Positions 1 to 7,087 of a stretch of 18,630 bases of DNA are shown one piece after another; positions within the stretch are counted from its first letter, which is position 1; each line of letters opens with the position of its first letter. Where the stretch lies: contig CAIYCP010000710.1 in NCBI GenBank assembly GCA_903924715.1, forward strand, positions 1 to 18,630, written 5' to 3'. A program made the translations under genes and the position numbers. Source of the DNA: an uncultured beta proteobacterium (GTDB taxonomy: Bacteria; Pseudomonadota; Gammaproteobacteria; Burkholderiales; Burkholderiaceae_B). The notes under the pieces are model-generated. The model was not told the DNA's origin. It was given only the letters and a program-made list of their open reading frames with translations, and searched no databases.

Positions 1-572
1 CAGATCCACCGCCTACAAACGCCAATATGCCTTTAGCAGGCCCAAAATCGGGTGCAATCTTCAGTACAGGTTCTTATCGATCGATCTTTGAAGGGCGACG
101 CGCAAGCTTGGTTGGCGATATCTTAACCATCAACTTAGTTGAAAACACGACAGCGACTAAAAATGCGGGGTCCGCGTTAGACAAAAAGGGTAGTGCTGCG
201 AGCGAGGTGACCAACTCTGCGGGTACCAAAATCGATCCAACTTATAACGTCACAAATTCGGATTCGGCTGCAACAACCACAGATGGCAGCAACGGCGTGA
301 CGTTCTCGGGTTCAATCTCGGCTGTTGTCACAGAGGTGAAGCCAAACGGCAATCTCGTGGTCGTGGGTGAAAAACAAATCGGTCTGGATGCGGGGGTCGA
401 GTTCATTCGGTTTTCTGGTGTTGTTAATCCTTACATGATCACTAACGATAATTCGGTTGCCTCGAATACGATTGCCGATGCACGGGTTGAATATCGTACG
501 AATAGCACTTTCGATTTGGCGAACATTGCCAAGACGATTAATAGATTTTTTCTTAGCGCTTTTCCAGGTTGA
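1..572 (+). CDS. flgH: Flagellar L-ring protein FlgH, partial (5' end outside window)
   Basis: FlgH forms the L-ring, the outer-membrane bushing around the flagellar rod. The frame is open from the left edge (first full codon at position 3), and 189 residues are visible. The family is usually about 220-235 residues, so the lipoprotein signal peptide and lipobox lie outside the window; the ATG at 27 is internal, not the start. Family hallmarks are the GAIFS segment, the block RRASLVGDILTINLVENT, a Ser/Thr/Ala-rich low-complexity stretch, SGSISAVVTEVKPNGNLVVVG, and a C-terminal INRFFLSAFPG that matches the usual aromatic FlgH ending. It is followed 56 bases later by flgI, the normal operon order. 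Identification is by family resemblance and context; both agree. Confidence 0.95.
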   Translation, partial: DPPPTNANMPLAGPKSGAIFSTGSYRSIFEGRRASLVGDILTINLVENTTATKNAGSALDKKGSAASEVTNSAGTKIDPTYNVTNSDSAATTTDGSNGVTFSGSISAVVTEVKPNGNLVVVGEKQIGLDAGVEFIRFSGVVNPYMITNDNSVASNTIADARVEYRTNSTFDLANIAKTINRFFLSAFPG

Positions 573-628
573 TTCTCGTGACGATCTGCGCCACCCCTCA
601 TACTTTGTCTGACTAAAAAGAATCCCTC

Positions 629-1759
629 ATGCCGCGATACACCTTGAAAGCATTAAAACGTCTGGCAACCGCCTGGATGCTTGGCTTGATGCTTGTGAGC
701 TTACAGGTCCAGGCCGCACGCCTCAAAGATATCGCCACGATTCAGGGCGTACGTTCAAACCAATTGATTGGGTATGGGTTAATCGTGGGCTTGGATGGTA
801 CGGGTGACCAAACTACACAGACACCGTTTACGCTTCAAACGACGTTGAGTATGTTACAGGTGATGGGCGTTGTATTACCGCCCGGCACCTTTAGTACGAT
901 ACAGTTAAAAAACGTTGCGGCTGTGATGGTAACGGCCACGTTGCCGCCTTATGCACAGCCAGGCCAGTCCCTTGACGTGACGGTGTCTTCGGTGGCAAAT
1001 TCAAAAAGTCTTCGCGGCGGCACCTTGTTAATGACCCCCTTAAAAGGTGCTGACGGTCAAATCTATGCGATGGCACAAGGCAACCTGGTAGTTGCAGGTG
1101 CTGGAGCAGCAGCTAACGGAACTGAAGTGCAAGTCAATCAATTAAACGCAGGGCGTATTTCAGCAGGCGCGACCGTTGAGCGCGTGGTTCCAAATGACCT
1201 GAGTCAATTACAAATTTTTAATTTAGAGCTCAAAAACGCCGATTATTCGACTGCCAGTATGGCCGCTGAAGCGATCAATAAGCGTTTTGGTGTGTACGTA
1301 GCCGAAGCCGTTGACGCAAGAGTCATCAAAATACAACCGCATACCGCACAAGTCGAGCGTGTCAAATTTCTGGCGACCCTTGAAAATGTAGAGCTAACAC
1401 CTTCGCAACCCTCAGCCAAAGTGATCTTAAATGCGCGTACGGGCTCCATTGTCTTAAACCAGTCTGTCACGCTCGAAAGTTGCGCGGTGGCCCACGGTAA
1501 TCTAACGGTCACAATTAATACGACCCCGATGGTGAGTCAACCGAACGCCTTTGCGGGTGGCAGAACCGCTGTCGTAAACCAATCGACGGTTGAAATCAAT
1601 GCCGATAAAGGGCGCGTGATTCAATTAAACCGTGGGGCCGTCTTGGCCGACGTGGTTAAAGCCTTGAATGCCGTAGGCGCAACGCCGCAAGACCTGGTTG
1701 CCATCCTACAAGCGATGAAGGCGGCAGGTGCGTTACATGCTGAACTCGAGATTATTTAA
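629..1759 (+). CDS. flgI: Flagellar P-ring protein FlgI
   Basis: FlgI builds the P-ring in the peptidoglycan layer around the distal rod. The 376-residue length is normal. A Sec signal peptide is visible: basic N-terminus (residues 2-11), hydrophobic core (about 16-26) and a likely cut after VQA at 27-29, leaving a mature N-terminus starting ARLKDIATIQGVRSN. The mature start and the following IGYGLIVGLDGTGDQ are classic FlgI blocks, as are SLRGGTLLMTPLKGADGQIY and the C-terminal LVAILQAMKAAGALHAELEI. The ATG at 629 is the only start that keeps the basic n-region of the signal peptide; the Shine-Dalgarno is weak (AAAGAA upstream). The stop lies 11 bases before the flgJ start, consistent with one flgHIJ transcript. 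Confidence 0.98.
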   Translation: MPRYTLKALKRLATAWMLGLMLVSLQVQAARLKDIATIQGVRSNQLIGYGLIVGLDGTGDQTTQTPFTLQTTLSMLQVMGVVLPPGTFSTIQLKNVAAVMVTATLPPYAQPGQSLDVTVSSVANSKSLRGGTLLMTPLKGADGQIYAMAQGNLVVAGAGAAANGTEVQVNQLNAGRISAGATVERVVPNDLSQLQIFNLELKNADYSTASMAAEAINKRFGVYVAEAVDARVIKIQPHTAQVERVKFLATLENVELTPSQPSAKVILNARTGSIVLNQSVTLESCAVAHGNLTVTINTTPMVSQPNAFAGGRTAVVNQSTVEINADKGRVIQLNRGAVLADVVKALNAVGATPQDLVAILQAMKAAGALHAELEII

Positions 1760-1770
1760 AGGTCTGTGAG

Positions 1771-2835
1771 ATGAGTAATGGTGCGATCGCAACAGTCTCG
1801 CAAGGCGCAGCCGCGCTGAGCGAAGCCACGAATAGTTTGGCCATTGACTCGAAAGGCTTGTCCAGTTTAAAACGAAGCGCACACGACAATTCACCCGAGG
1901 CGATTCGTGGTGTTGCTAAACAGTTTGAGGCAATATTTTTAGGCATGATGCTTAAAAGTATGCGCGATGCGACACCAAATGATGGGCCCTTAGAAAACGA
2001 GCAAAGCCGCACGTTCACAACCATGCTTGATCAGCAACTGACTCAAAATTTAGTCGGTAAGGGTGTGGGCTTGGCTGACGTGCTGGTCAAGCAGTTGACT
2101 AAATTACAAGGTAGTCCACCAGTTCCGAACGAGACGAATAATGGCGCGACTGGGCAAACGACTGCAAATCCTTCGTCGGCCGCTAGCGTCGCAAGCGCAG
2201 TGAGTCCGGTGTCAAGAGGTAGCGCAAGCGTTCAGCCAGAGATTAGCCTGATGTTCTCGGGCCATATGCTGAGCCGCTCGTTGGCGAAACTCAGTAATTA
2301 CACGCAGGCGCAACAGGCTCGCGCTGATTCAAGTAGTTGGTACAAAGGATCAGCGAACACTTATTCTGGTAGCCATGTTTCAGACTTCACGGCTCGAATG
2401 CTGCCTTATGCTGAAAAGGTCAGCGCTAGCACCGGCATCCCCGCGATTTTTATGCTGGCGCAGGCCGCGCTCGAATCCGGTTGGGGACGCAGTGAACTCA
2501 AATATCAGAACGGTGCGCCTTCGCATAATCTTTTTGGTATCAAAGCCTCTGAAAATTGGGCGGGTCGGTCTGTCGATGCGATGACAACTGAGTTTATTGG
2601 CGGAGAGTTTGTTAAACGCGTTGAAAAATTTCGTGCGTATGACTCATATGCTGACTCTTTTAAAGACTTTACTGATCTGTTACGTCAGAACACACGTTAT
2701 TCAAAAGTGTTGCGTCATCTGAATGATCCGATTAGTTATTCTCAGGCCATGGGTAAATCAGGCTATGCAACAGATCCAAACTATGGAGCTAAATTGCAAT
2801 CACTGATTTTGAGCTTCATGTCAGGGCCAAAGTAG
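1771..2835 (+). CDS. flgJ: Peptidoglycan hydrolase / rod assembly protein FlgJ (two-domain)
   Basis: FlgJ caps the growing rod and opens the cell wall for it. Both domains of the enterobacterial type are present in 354 residues. The N-terminal rod-capping domain (about 42-112) has VAKQFEAIFLGMMLKSMRDA and the block ending GKGVGLADVLVKQLT. A Pro/Ser/Thr/Ala-rich linker (about 112-200) follows. The C-terminal glucosaminidase-family domain (about 203-345) has ALESGWGRSEL with the presumed catalytic Glu235, then NLFGIKAS, and GYATDPNYGAKL near the end. An AAGG Shine-Dalgarno sits about 8 bases before the ATG. It is the last + strand gene: flgK and flgL, which often follow, are not here, and the next gene converges from the other strand after 22 bases. 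No clear hairpin terminator is seen in that junction. Confidence 0.97.
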   Translation: MSNGAIATVSQGAAALSEATNSLAIDSKGLSSLKRSAHDNSPEAIRGVAKQFEAIFLGMMLKSMRDATPNDGPLENEQSRTFTTMLDQQLTQNLVGKGVGLADVLVKQLTKLQGSPPVPNETNNGATGQTTANPSSAASVASAVSPVSRGSASVQPEISLMFSGHMLSRSLAKLSNYTQAQQARADSSSWYKGSANTYSGSHVSDFTARMLPYAEKVSASTGIPAIFMLAQAALESGWGRSELKYQNGAPSHNLFGIKASENWAGRSVDAMTTEFIGGEFVKRVEKFRAYDSYADSFKDFTDLLRQNTRYSKVLRHLNDPISYSQAMGKSGYATDPNYGAKLQSLILSFMSGPK

Positions 2836-2857
2836 CAACTGACCTGCGACAATTGCC

Positions 2858-3964
2858 TTAGTTTTGGCTTGCGCGCGACAGCGCGGCGCTATCGGTCATG
2901 ATCGAAGGAGGCGCCATAATCAGTCGGATATCAATCCGCCTATTTTTACGTCGCTCTGTCTCAGTGTCGTTCGTCGAAATCGGGCGTCGACCTGCATAGG
3001 CGCTAAAACTGACAAGCGGCTGGCCTCTGTCATTTTCAAGTTTCTCAAGTGTTTTCTCATTTCTTATCAACTCGAGATAAGTATTTTTGGCGCGCGCAAC
3101 TGATAAGTCCCAGTTGTCTCTGAATGTTGAATTTGAAATAGGTTGCGAGTCGGTATGGCCCTCAATCAATACAGAGTCGATGGGATGTTGCTCTGTGCTG
3201 TCGGTTACTTTCTCGCAAAGATCCGAAGAACGTGCTGCGTCTGGGACTTGTGTATAGCAATTGAGAATGACCGCCAGATTGCGCGCCACAATTTTCAAGG
3301 CCTGGTCGCCTCCGTTTCTAAAATCAGCTCGACCCGAGTCAAATAATAGAGTTTCGGGTAAGCGCAACAAACCGTTTTGAGTATCGACTTCGATCTGTAT
3401 GCCTTGTGCGGAAAGTGCGCGCTGCATTTTGACAAGGATGTCGTTGCGCACCCGCGTGCCACCTTGTATCAGATGATTGATTGCGCTGGCATTATTCAGT
3501 TTTTGTTCAGCCGCGCTGAGTTGTCCTTGTAGTCTTTTTTTCTCGTACTCAAACTCTATAAGACTCGTTTGCAGCGCGGTTCGATCTTGATTGCTTCGTT
3601 CTATGATGTGCCGTAGTTCTTTCTCATTGCGTTCAAGCTTATACACATCTGCGACGAGTGCTTCTTTTTCGGCCGCAGTGATCGTCACCATGGGGGGCGT
3701 TTGTGGGGTGACTTGAGGCACGGGCTCAGGTCGGATATCGACGAGATTTTGTAAGTTGGTTTTTTTTACCTCAGGCTTTGCAGAAAAAGCAGCACCCATT
3801 GAGGCAGAAAGTTGTTCGTATTTGTTCGCATTGACTGATGAGCCAGCATATAAAACGACGAAAAATGCGAATAAAAGCGTAATAAAGTCAGCGTAAGACA
3901 CCATCCAGCGATCGTGATGTTCTAACTCGTCTTTAAACTCGGGCCTACGAAATTTTGTCTTCAT
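2858..3964 (-). CDS. motD: Flagellar stator protein MotD (second MotB-type subunit)
   Basis: MotD pairs with MotC to form a second ion-driven stator anchored to peptidoglycan. The start is placed at the ATG at 3964, just after the motC stop, giving 368 residues; an upstream ATG at 4000 would overlap motC by 35 bases and add 12 residues. Visible parts: a cytoplasmic N-tail with basic residues, one membrane segment (about 21-40) in SYADFITLLFAFFVV with the presumed ion-binding Asp26, a plug-like segment (NANKYEQLSASMG), a predicted coiled coil (about 98-157, rich in Glu/Lys/Arg/Gln with heptad-spaced Leu/Ile), and an OmpA-type peptidoglycan-binding domain with LLFDSGRADF, GHTDSQPIS and a final RRKNRRIDIRL. 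Two Cys (236 and 250) inside the OmpA domain could form a disulfide. From memory, Pseudomonas MotD is nearer 300 residues, so the coiled coil looks like an addition. Confidence 0.88.
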   Translation of the reverse strand: MKTKFRRPEFKDELEHHDRWMVSYADFITLLFAFFVVLYAGSSVNANKYEQLSASMGAAFSAKPEVKKTNLQNLVDIRPEPVPQVTPQTPPMVTITAAEKEALVADVYKLERNEKELRHIIERSNQDRTALQTSLIEFEYEKKRLQGQLSAAEQKLNNASAINHLIQGGTRVRNDILVKMQRALSAQGIQIEVDTQNGLLRLPETLLFDSGRADFRNGGDQALKIVARNLAVILNCYTQVPDAARSSDLCEKVTDSTEQHPIDSVLIEGHTDSQPISNSTFRDNWDLSVARAKNTYLELIRNEKTLEKLENDRGQPLVSFSAYAGRRPISTNDTETERRKNRRIDIRLIMAPPSIMTDSAALSRASQN

Positions 3965-3965
3965 C

Positions 3966-4706
3966 TTATCTTTGATAGGATGCCAGACGCTCTTGCACAA
4001 TCACTGTATTTTCGCCAGCTGCGATGCGGCTAATCGATTCAATGACCATTTCATATTTTCGGACTTCAGCTTGAGTATGTGCTTTTAATTTTGTTGCAAC
4101 CGGAATAAAAAAAAGGTTTGCGAGCCCAACACCATAGATAGTGGCGACAAAGGCAACAGCAATCCCGGCCCCAATCAAACTCGGGTCAGTCAGCTTTTCC
4201 ATCACATGCATTAAACCCATCACTGCGGCCAAAATTCCAATGGTTGGCGCATAACCGCCAGCCGAATCCCAAATCTTGATGGCATTGCGCTGACGGATCT
4301 CGTATTCATGCAAATCATTTAAACAAATCTCTCGGATCGTTTCGGCCGGAAACCCATCCATTAAAAGCTGCAAGCCTTTCAAAATAAAGGGATCTGTTTC
4401 TTGTTCGCGATATGTTTCAAGACTGAGTGCCCCTTCTTTTTTAGCAATGGTTGACCACGCTGAGATTCGTGTCGATAGCTCTGGGTGATCGTCATACGGC
4501 ATGACAAAAATTGTTCGCAGCTTTCTTAGACCGTCAATAAACGTCTCAGGTTTGCTTTGCAGTAGTACCGCGCCAAGCGTGCCAAATACCACAATTAAAA
4601 ATGGGGCCAGTTGAAACAAAGACCAGATGCTACTGCCTTCAACCGCTTGTCCAGCCAGGATCCCAAGTAACGCAATGAGCAGGCCTGCTATGCTTGACCA
4701 GTCCAT
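3966..4706 (-). CDS. motC: Flagellar stator protein MotC (second MotA-type subunit)
   Basis: MotC is the MotA-like inner-membrane partner of MotD; the complex converts ion flow to torque. The 246 residues show four membrane segments (about 5-23, 33-50, 154-172 and 178-205) with a large cytoplasmic loop between the second and third. The loop carries DPFILKGLQLLMDGFP and EYEIRQRNAIKIWDSAGGYAP; Pro154 in YAPTIGILAAVMG is at the place of the conserved channel proline of MotA (Pro173 in E. coli). The protein is of the shorter MotC/PomA-like type, clearly different from the E. coli-like MotA at 17082-17942. The ATG at 4706 has an AAGGA Shine-Dalgarno with 6-base spacing and lies inside the end of fliA, so translation is probably coupled to it. 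The stop is one base before the chosen motD start. Confidence 0.93.
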   Translation of the reverse strand: MDWSSIAGLLIALLGILAGQAVEGSSIWSLFQLAPFLIVVFGTLGAVLLQSKPETFIDGLRKLRTIFVMPYDDHPELSTRISAWSTIAKKEGALSLETYREQETDPFILKGLQLLMDGFPAETIREICLNDLHEYEIRQRNAIKIWDSAGGYAPTIGILAAVMGLMHVMEKLTDPSLIGAGIAVAFVATIYGVGLANLFFIPVATKLKAHTQAEVRKYEMVIESISRIAAGENTVIVQERLASYQR

Positions 4707-5422
4707 GAATCGTCCTTAAGTTTGACGCGTAGCCGGGCAATGGCTTGACTATGCAGTTGTGATACACGTGACTCAGTAATATTCATTACTGCACCAATTT
4801 CTTTTAGATTCAAGTCTTGCTCATAATACAAACTCATTAGTATCTTTTCTCGTTCGGGTAAATTTTCAATGGCAACTTTAAGATTCTCACGAAATTCAGA
4901 CGACATTAAAATGCGAAGCGCATCGCCTTCTTCGCTGGATTTGTGCTGATCCAGAAAATGTTCTGAATTTTCTTCTCTCTGAAAATCTTCAAAATACAGT
5001 AGGGTATGTCCAGCGCCATCTTTCAATGAGGCTTGGTAGTCTGCAAGTGTGAGCCCGAGATTTTTGGCAATTTCACTTTCGGTGGGCGCACGGCCTTGGC
5101 GTTGCTCTAACGTATGTATAGAGTCTTCAATTTCTCGCATTTGTTTGCGTACACTGCGCGGAAGCCAATCCGAACTACGCAACTCATCCATAATGGCACC
5201 ATGGATGCGCTGTGAGGCGTAAGTCGAAAACTGAGCGCCCGCATGCTCTTTATAGCGTTGAGCTGCGTCTAGCAGGCCAATCATGCCTGTCTGGATTAAG
5301 TCTTCAACCTCAATATTTGCGGGTAGCTTTGCTTTAACCTGATACGCAATTTTTCGAACCAAATCAGCATACTGTTTGATCAATTGCTCTTTGCTAACTT
5401 CGTGGCCAGATGAGTTATACAT
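4688..5422 (-). CDS. fliA: RNA polymerase sigma factor FliA (sigma-28)
   Basis: FliA directs RNA polymerase to late flagellar genes such as flagellin, chemotaxis and stator genes, and is normally held by the anti-sigma factor FlgM. The 244-residue length is typical. Region 2 (about 14-85) includes VEDLIQTGMIGLLDAAQRY and the DNA-melting block FSTYASQRIHGAIMDELR; the diagnostic SSDWLPRSVR is at 83-92. Region 3 is about 93-150. Region 4 (about 185-235) has LPEREKILMSLYYEQDLN and the helix-turn-helix ITESRVSQLHSQAIARLR. The ATG has an AGGAAG Shine-Dalgarno immediately after the flhG stop (11-base gap). It overlaps motC at its 3' end by 19 bases. The flhF-flhG-fliA order is the usual one in beta- and gammaproteobacteria. 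No FlgM gene is in the window. Confidence 0.98.
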   Translation of the reverse strand: MYNSSGHEVSKEQLIKQYADLVRKIAYQVKAKLPANIEVEDLIQTGMIGLLDAAQRYKEHAGAQFSTYASQRIHGAIMDELRSSDWLPRSVRKQMREIEDSIHTLEQRQGRAPTESEIAKNLGLTLADYQASLKDGAGHTLLYFEDFQREENSEHFLDQHKSSEEGDALRILMSSEFRENLKVAIENLPEREKILMSLYYEQDLNLKEIGAVMNITESRVSQLHSQAIARLRVKLKDDSWTGQA

Positions 5423-5433
5423 GTTGATTCTTC

Positions 5434-5922
5434 CTAGACCATGGCGAACCGTTGTACTTCACTTCCATACTTTCTTTGAATCTCTGGCACCTCGAAGCCA
5501 ATTAAATCTGTAGCAACGCCAATGTGCTTACTTGATACCGATGATAGGTTATAAAAAATGGTCTTTGCCTGAGATGCACAAGAGGCCATCACAAATACTC
5601 CAATAGCTTGTCCAAATGTATGCTCTGAAAACAGTTTGATTAGACTGTAGGCTTCTTTAATTGAAGAAGCGCTATTGGTCAGACAGATAATCACCTTGCC
5701 TAATGGCGGCAATTTAGTTTTGATGTTTGAATAATGTAAGGGCTTAAACTCAACGAACCTATCGTATTGAGCTTGATTCAAATGCGCACGTATCAAACGA
5801 ATTGACTTCTCGATCTTAAGATCGGGTGTTGCCAGCGCGATGGTCACTAATTTATCAGAGGCTGGCATCATCAATTGACGCAAACCCGCCGCTTGATCAC
5901 TGGTGATTCTAGAGTTAAGCAT
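5434..5922 (-). CDS. flhG: Shortened FlhG/FleN-like protein lacking the MinD ATPase P-loop
   Basis: By position (between flhF and fliA) this is FlhG, the MinD-type ATPase that limits flagellar number and stimulates the GTPase FlhF. It has only 162 residues, where the family has about 260-300. The N-terminus keeps the DQAxxLR motif (DQAAGLR, residues 9-15), the helix known in FlhG/YlxH to activate FlhF. Residues 25-48 align in pattern with the first beta strand and helix of FlhG, but the deviant Walker A GKGGVGKT is replaced by ATPDLKIEKS, and the DxDLGLGN and DTGAG blocks are missing. The C-terminal half resumes the family pattern: SASSIKEAYSLIKLFSE (84-100) corresponds to the PTSITDAYALIKLLS region, followed by FYNLSSVSSKHIGVATDLIG. 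The frame is intact and overlaps flhF by 8 bases, so this looks like a maintained reduced protein rather than a pseudogene. Homology is inferred by eye. Confidence 0.72.
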   Translation of the reverse strand: MLNSRITSDQAAGLRQLMMPASDKLVTIALATPDLKIEKSIRLIRAHLNQAQYDRFVEFKPLHYSNIKTKLPPLGKVIICLTNSASSIKEAYSLIKLFSEHTFGQAIGVFVMASCASQAKTIFYNLSSVSSKHIGVATDLIGFEVPEIQRKYGSEVQRFAMV

Positions 5923-7087
5923 ATGCGGTTATTCTGGTTGCGTGTGCAGAGGGTGGTTGTTTAAACATAGCCGAAAAGGCTGTTTCGTTAATTTCTGATA
6001 GATCGGTAGAGACTTTCTTGTCTGTGATGACCCTTTCAAACATTTGTGTTTTGTCGATAAGCTCGATGTCTTCAGGAACGCGTTGCCCATTCGTCAAATA
6101 GCACACTTTAAGCTTGTGCTGCATGATGACATTGAGCACGCTTCCCAGCGTGATGGCTTCGTCGACTTTCGTAATAATGCAGCCCTCAATCGATTGCTTG
6201 GCATAAACATTAACGACATCATTTGTGGTTTCAATTTGATTGGTGGCGTTTAGGCACAAGATGCGCTTGATGGGTACGTTCACTTGATCAAACATTTCCA
6301 TCTGCGCGTCCACTCGCTTGTCGCGCTGACACAGACCAGGTGTGTCGATTAAGATCGACTTGCGGTCTCGCAAATGCTCTAAGGTAAGTTGTAGTTCGTG
6401 GTGATCTTTTACGGCATGCACGCTGACGCCTAAGATGCTGCCAAAGACTTTAAGTTGCTCTAAGGCGCCAATGCGATAAGAGTCTGTAGTAATAAACGCA
6501 AGTTTGTCTGCTCCATGACACATCACGTAGCGAGCAGCAATTTTTGCAATAGTGGTCGTTTTGCCCACACCTGTCGGCCCTACAAGCGCGAGAACACGTG
6601 AGCTATTCAAAAAGTCTTGCTCATCGATTTCTGCCGATAAATTGCGAGCAAGTATTTCTCGCAACCACGCGACTGCCTGAATCTCAGAATAGTCGTGTGG
6701 GAGTTTTTCAACGAGACGTTTAGCTAGATTTGGTGAAAATCCAGCAGCCAAAACGCGATCAAGGACCACATTTTGTGCTGGTTTAAGTTGCTTGCTGCTT
6801 GTCCAGAGTAAGGCATCTAATTTTTTATAGAATCCATTTTTCATTTCACGGATTTCATCAATAATTTTTTCGATACCGGTGGAGGGTTGCTGTGCGTCCA
6901 CGGTTGCCGAGGAATGGCCTCTTGCTGAACGCTTGCTATGCGTATCCAGCTCGCCTTGCTTGGCGATGATCTCTACTCGTCCGTTGACGATTTTATTTGA
7001 GATGATTTCAGCTTCCTCGCCAAATTCATTTTTAATTTGATTGAGGGCTTCACGAGGACTTGTGGCGTAAAATTTCTTTGTCATCAT
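5915..7087 (-). CDS. flhF: Flagellar SRP-type GTPase FlhF
   Basis: FlhF is an SRP-family GTPase that sets the site of flagellar assembly, usually the pole. The 390 residues begin with the family signature KKFYATSPREALNQIKNEFG; a variable B segment (about 45-100) is short here. The NG domain follows: P-loop GPTGVGKTT (170-178), TTDSYRIGALEQL (200-212), G3 box DTPG (248-251) followed by LCQRD, and G4 box TKVD (306-309), then LTNGQRVPEDIE, a typical closing SRP-GTPase motif. The G3 box has Pro where Ala is commonest (DTAG). The first ATG (7087) overlaps the flhA stop as ATGA; a second ATG one codon later is equally possible. The stop overlaps the flhG start. Confidence 0.97.
   Translation of the reverse strand: MMTKKFYATSPREALNQIKNEFGEEAEIISNKIVNGRVEIIAKQGELDTHSKRSARGHSSATVDAQQPSTGIEKIIDEIREMKNGFYKKLDALLWTSSKQLKPAQNVVLDRVLAAGFSPNLAKRLVEKLPHDYSEIQAVAWLREILARNLSAEIDEQDFLNSSRVLALVGPTGVGKTTTIAKIAARYVMCHGADKLAFITTDSYRIGALEQLKVFGSILGVSVHAVKDHHELQLTLEHLRDRKSILIDTPGLCQRDKRVDAQMEMFDQVNVPIKRILCLNATNQIETTNDVVNVYAKQSIEGCIITKVDEAITLGSVLNVIMQHKLKVCYLTNGQRVPEDIELIDKTQMFERVITDKKVSTDLSEINETAFSAMFKQPPSAHATRITAYA

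Noticed and set aside
1601..1608. GCCGATAA on the + strand inside flgI, like a sigma-28 -10 box
   Set aside because: It encodes part of conserved FlgI sequence (NADKG), and the nearest TAAA is 22 bases away instead of about 15.
6633..6640. GCCGATAA on the + strand, antisense within flhF
   Set aside because: No matching -35 and no gene on that strand downstream; most likely chance.
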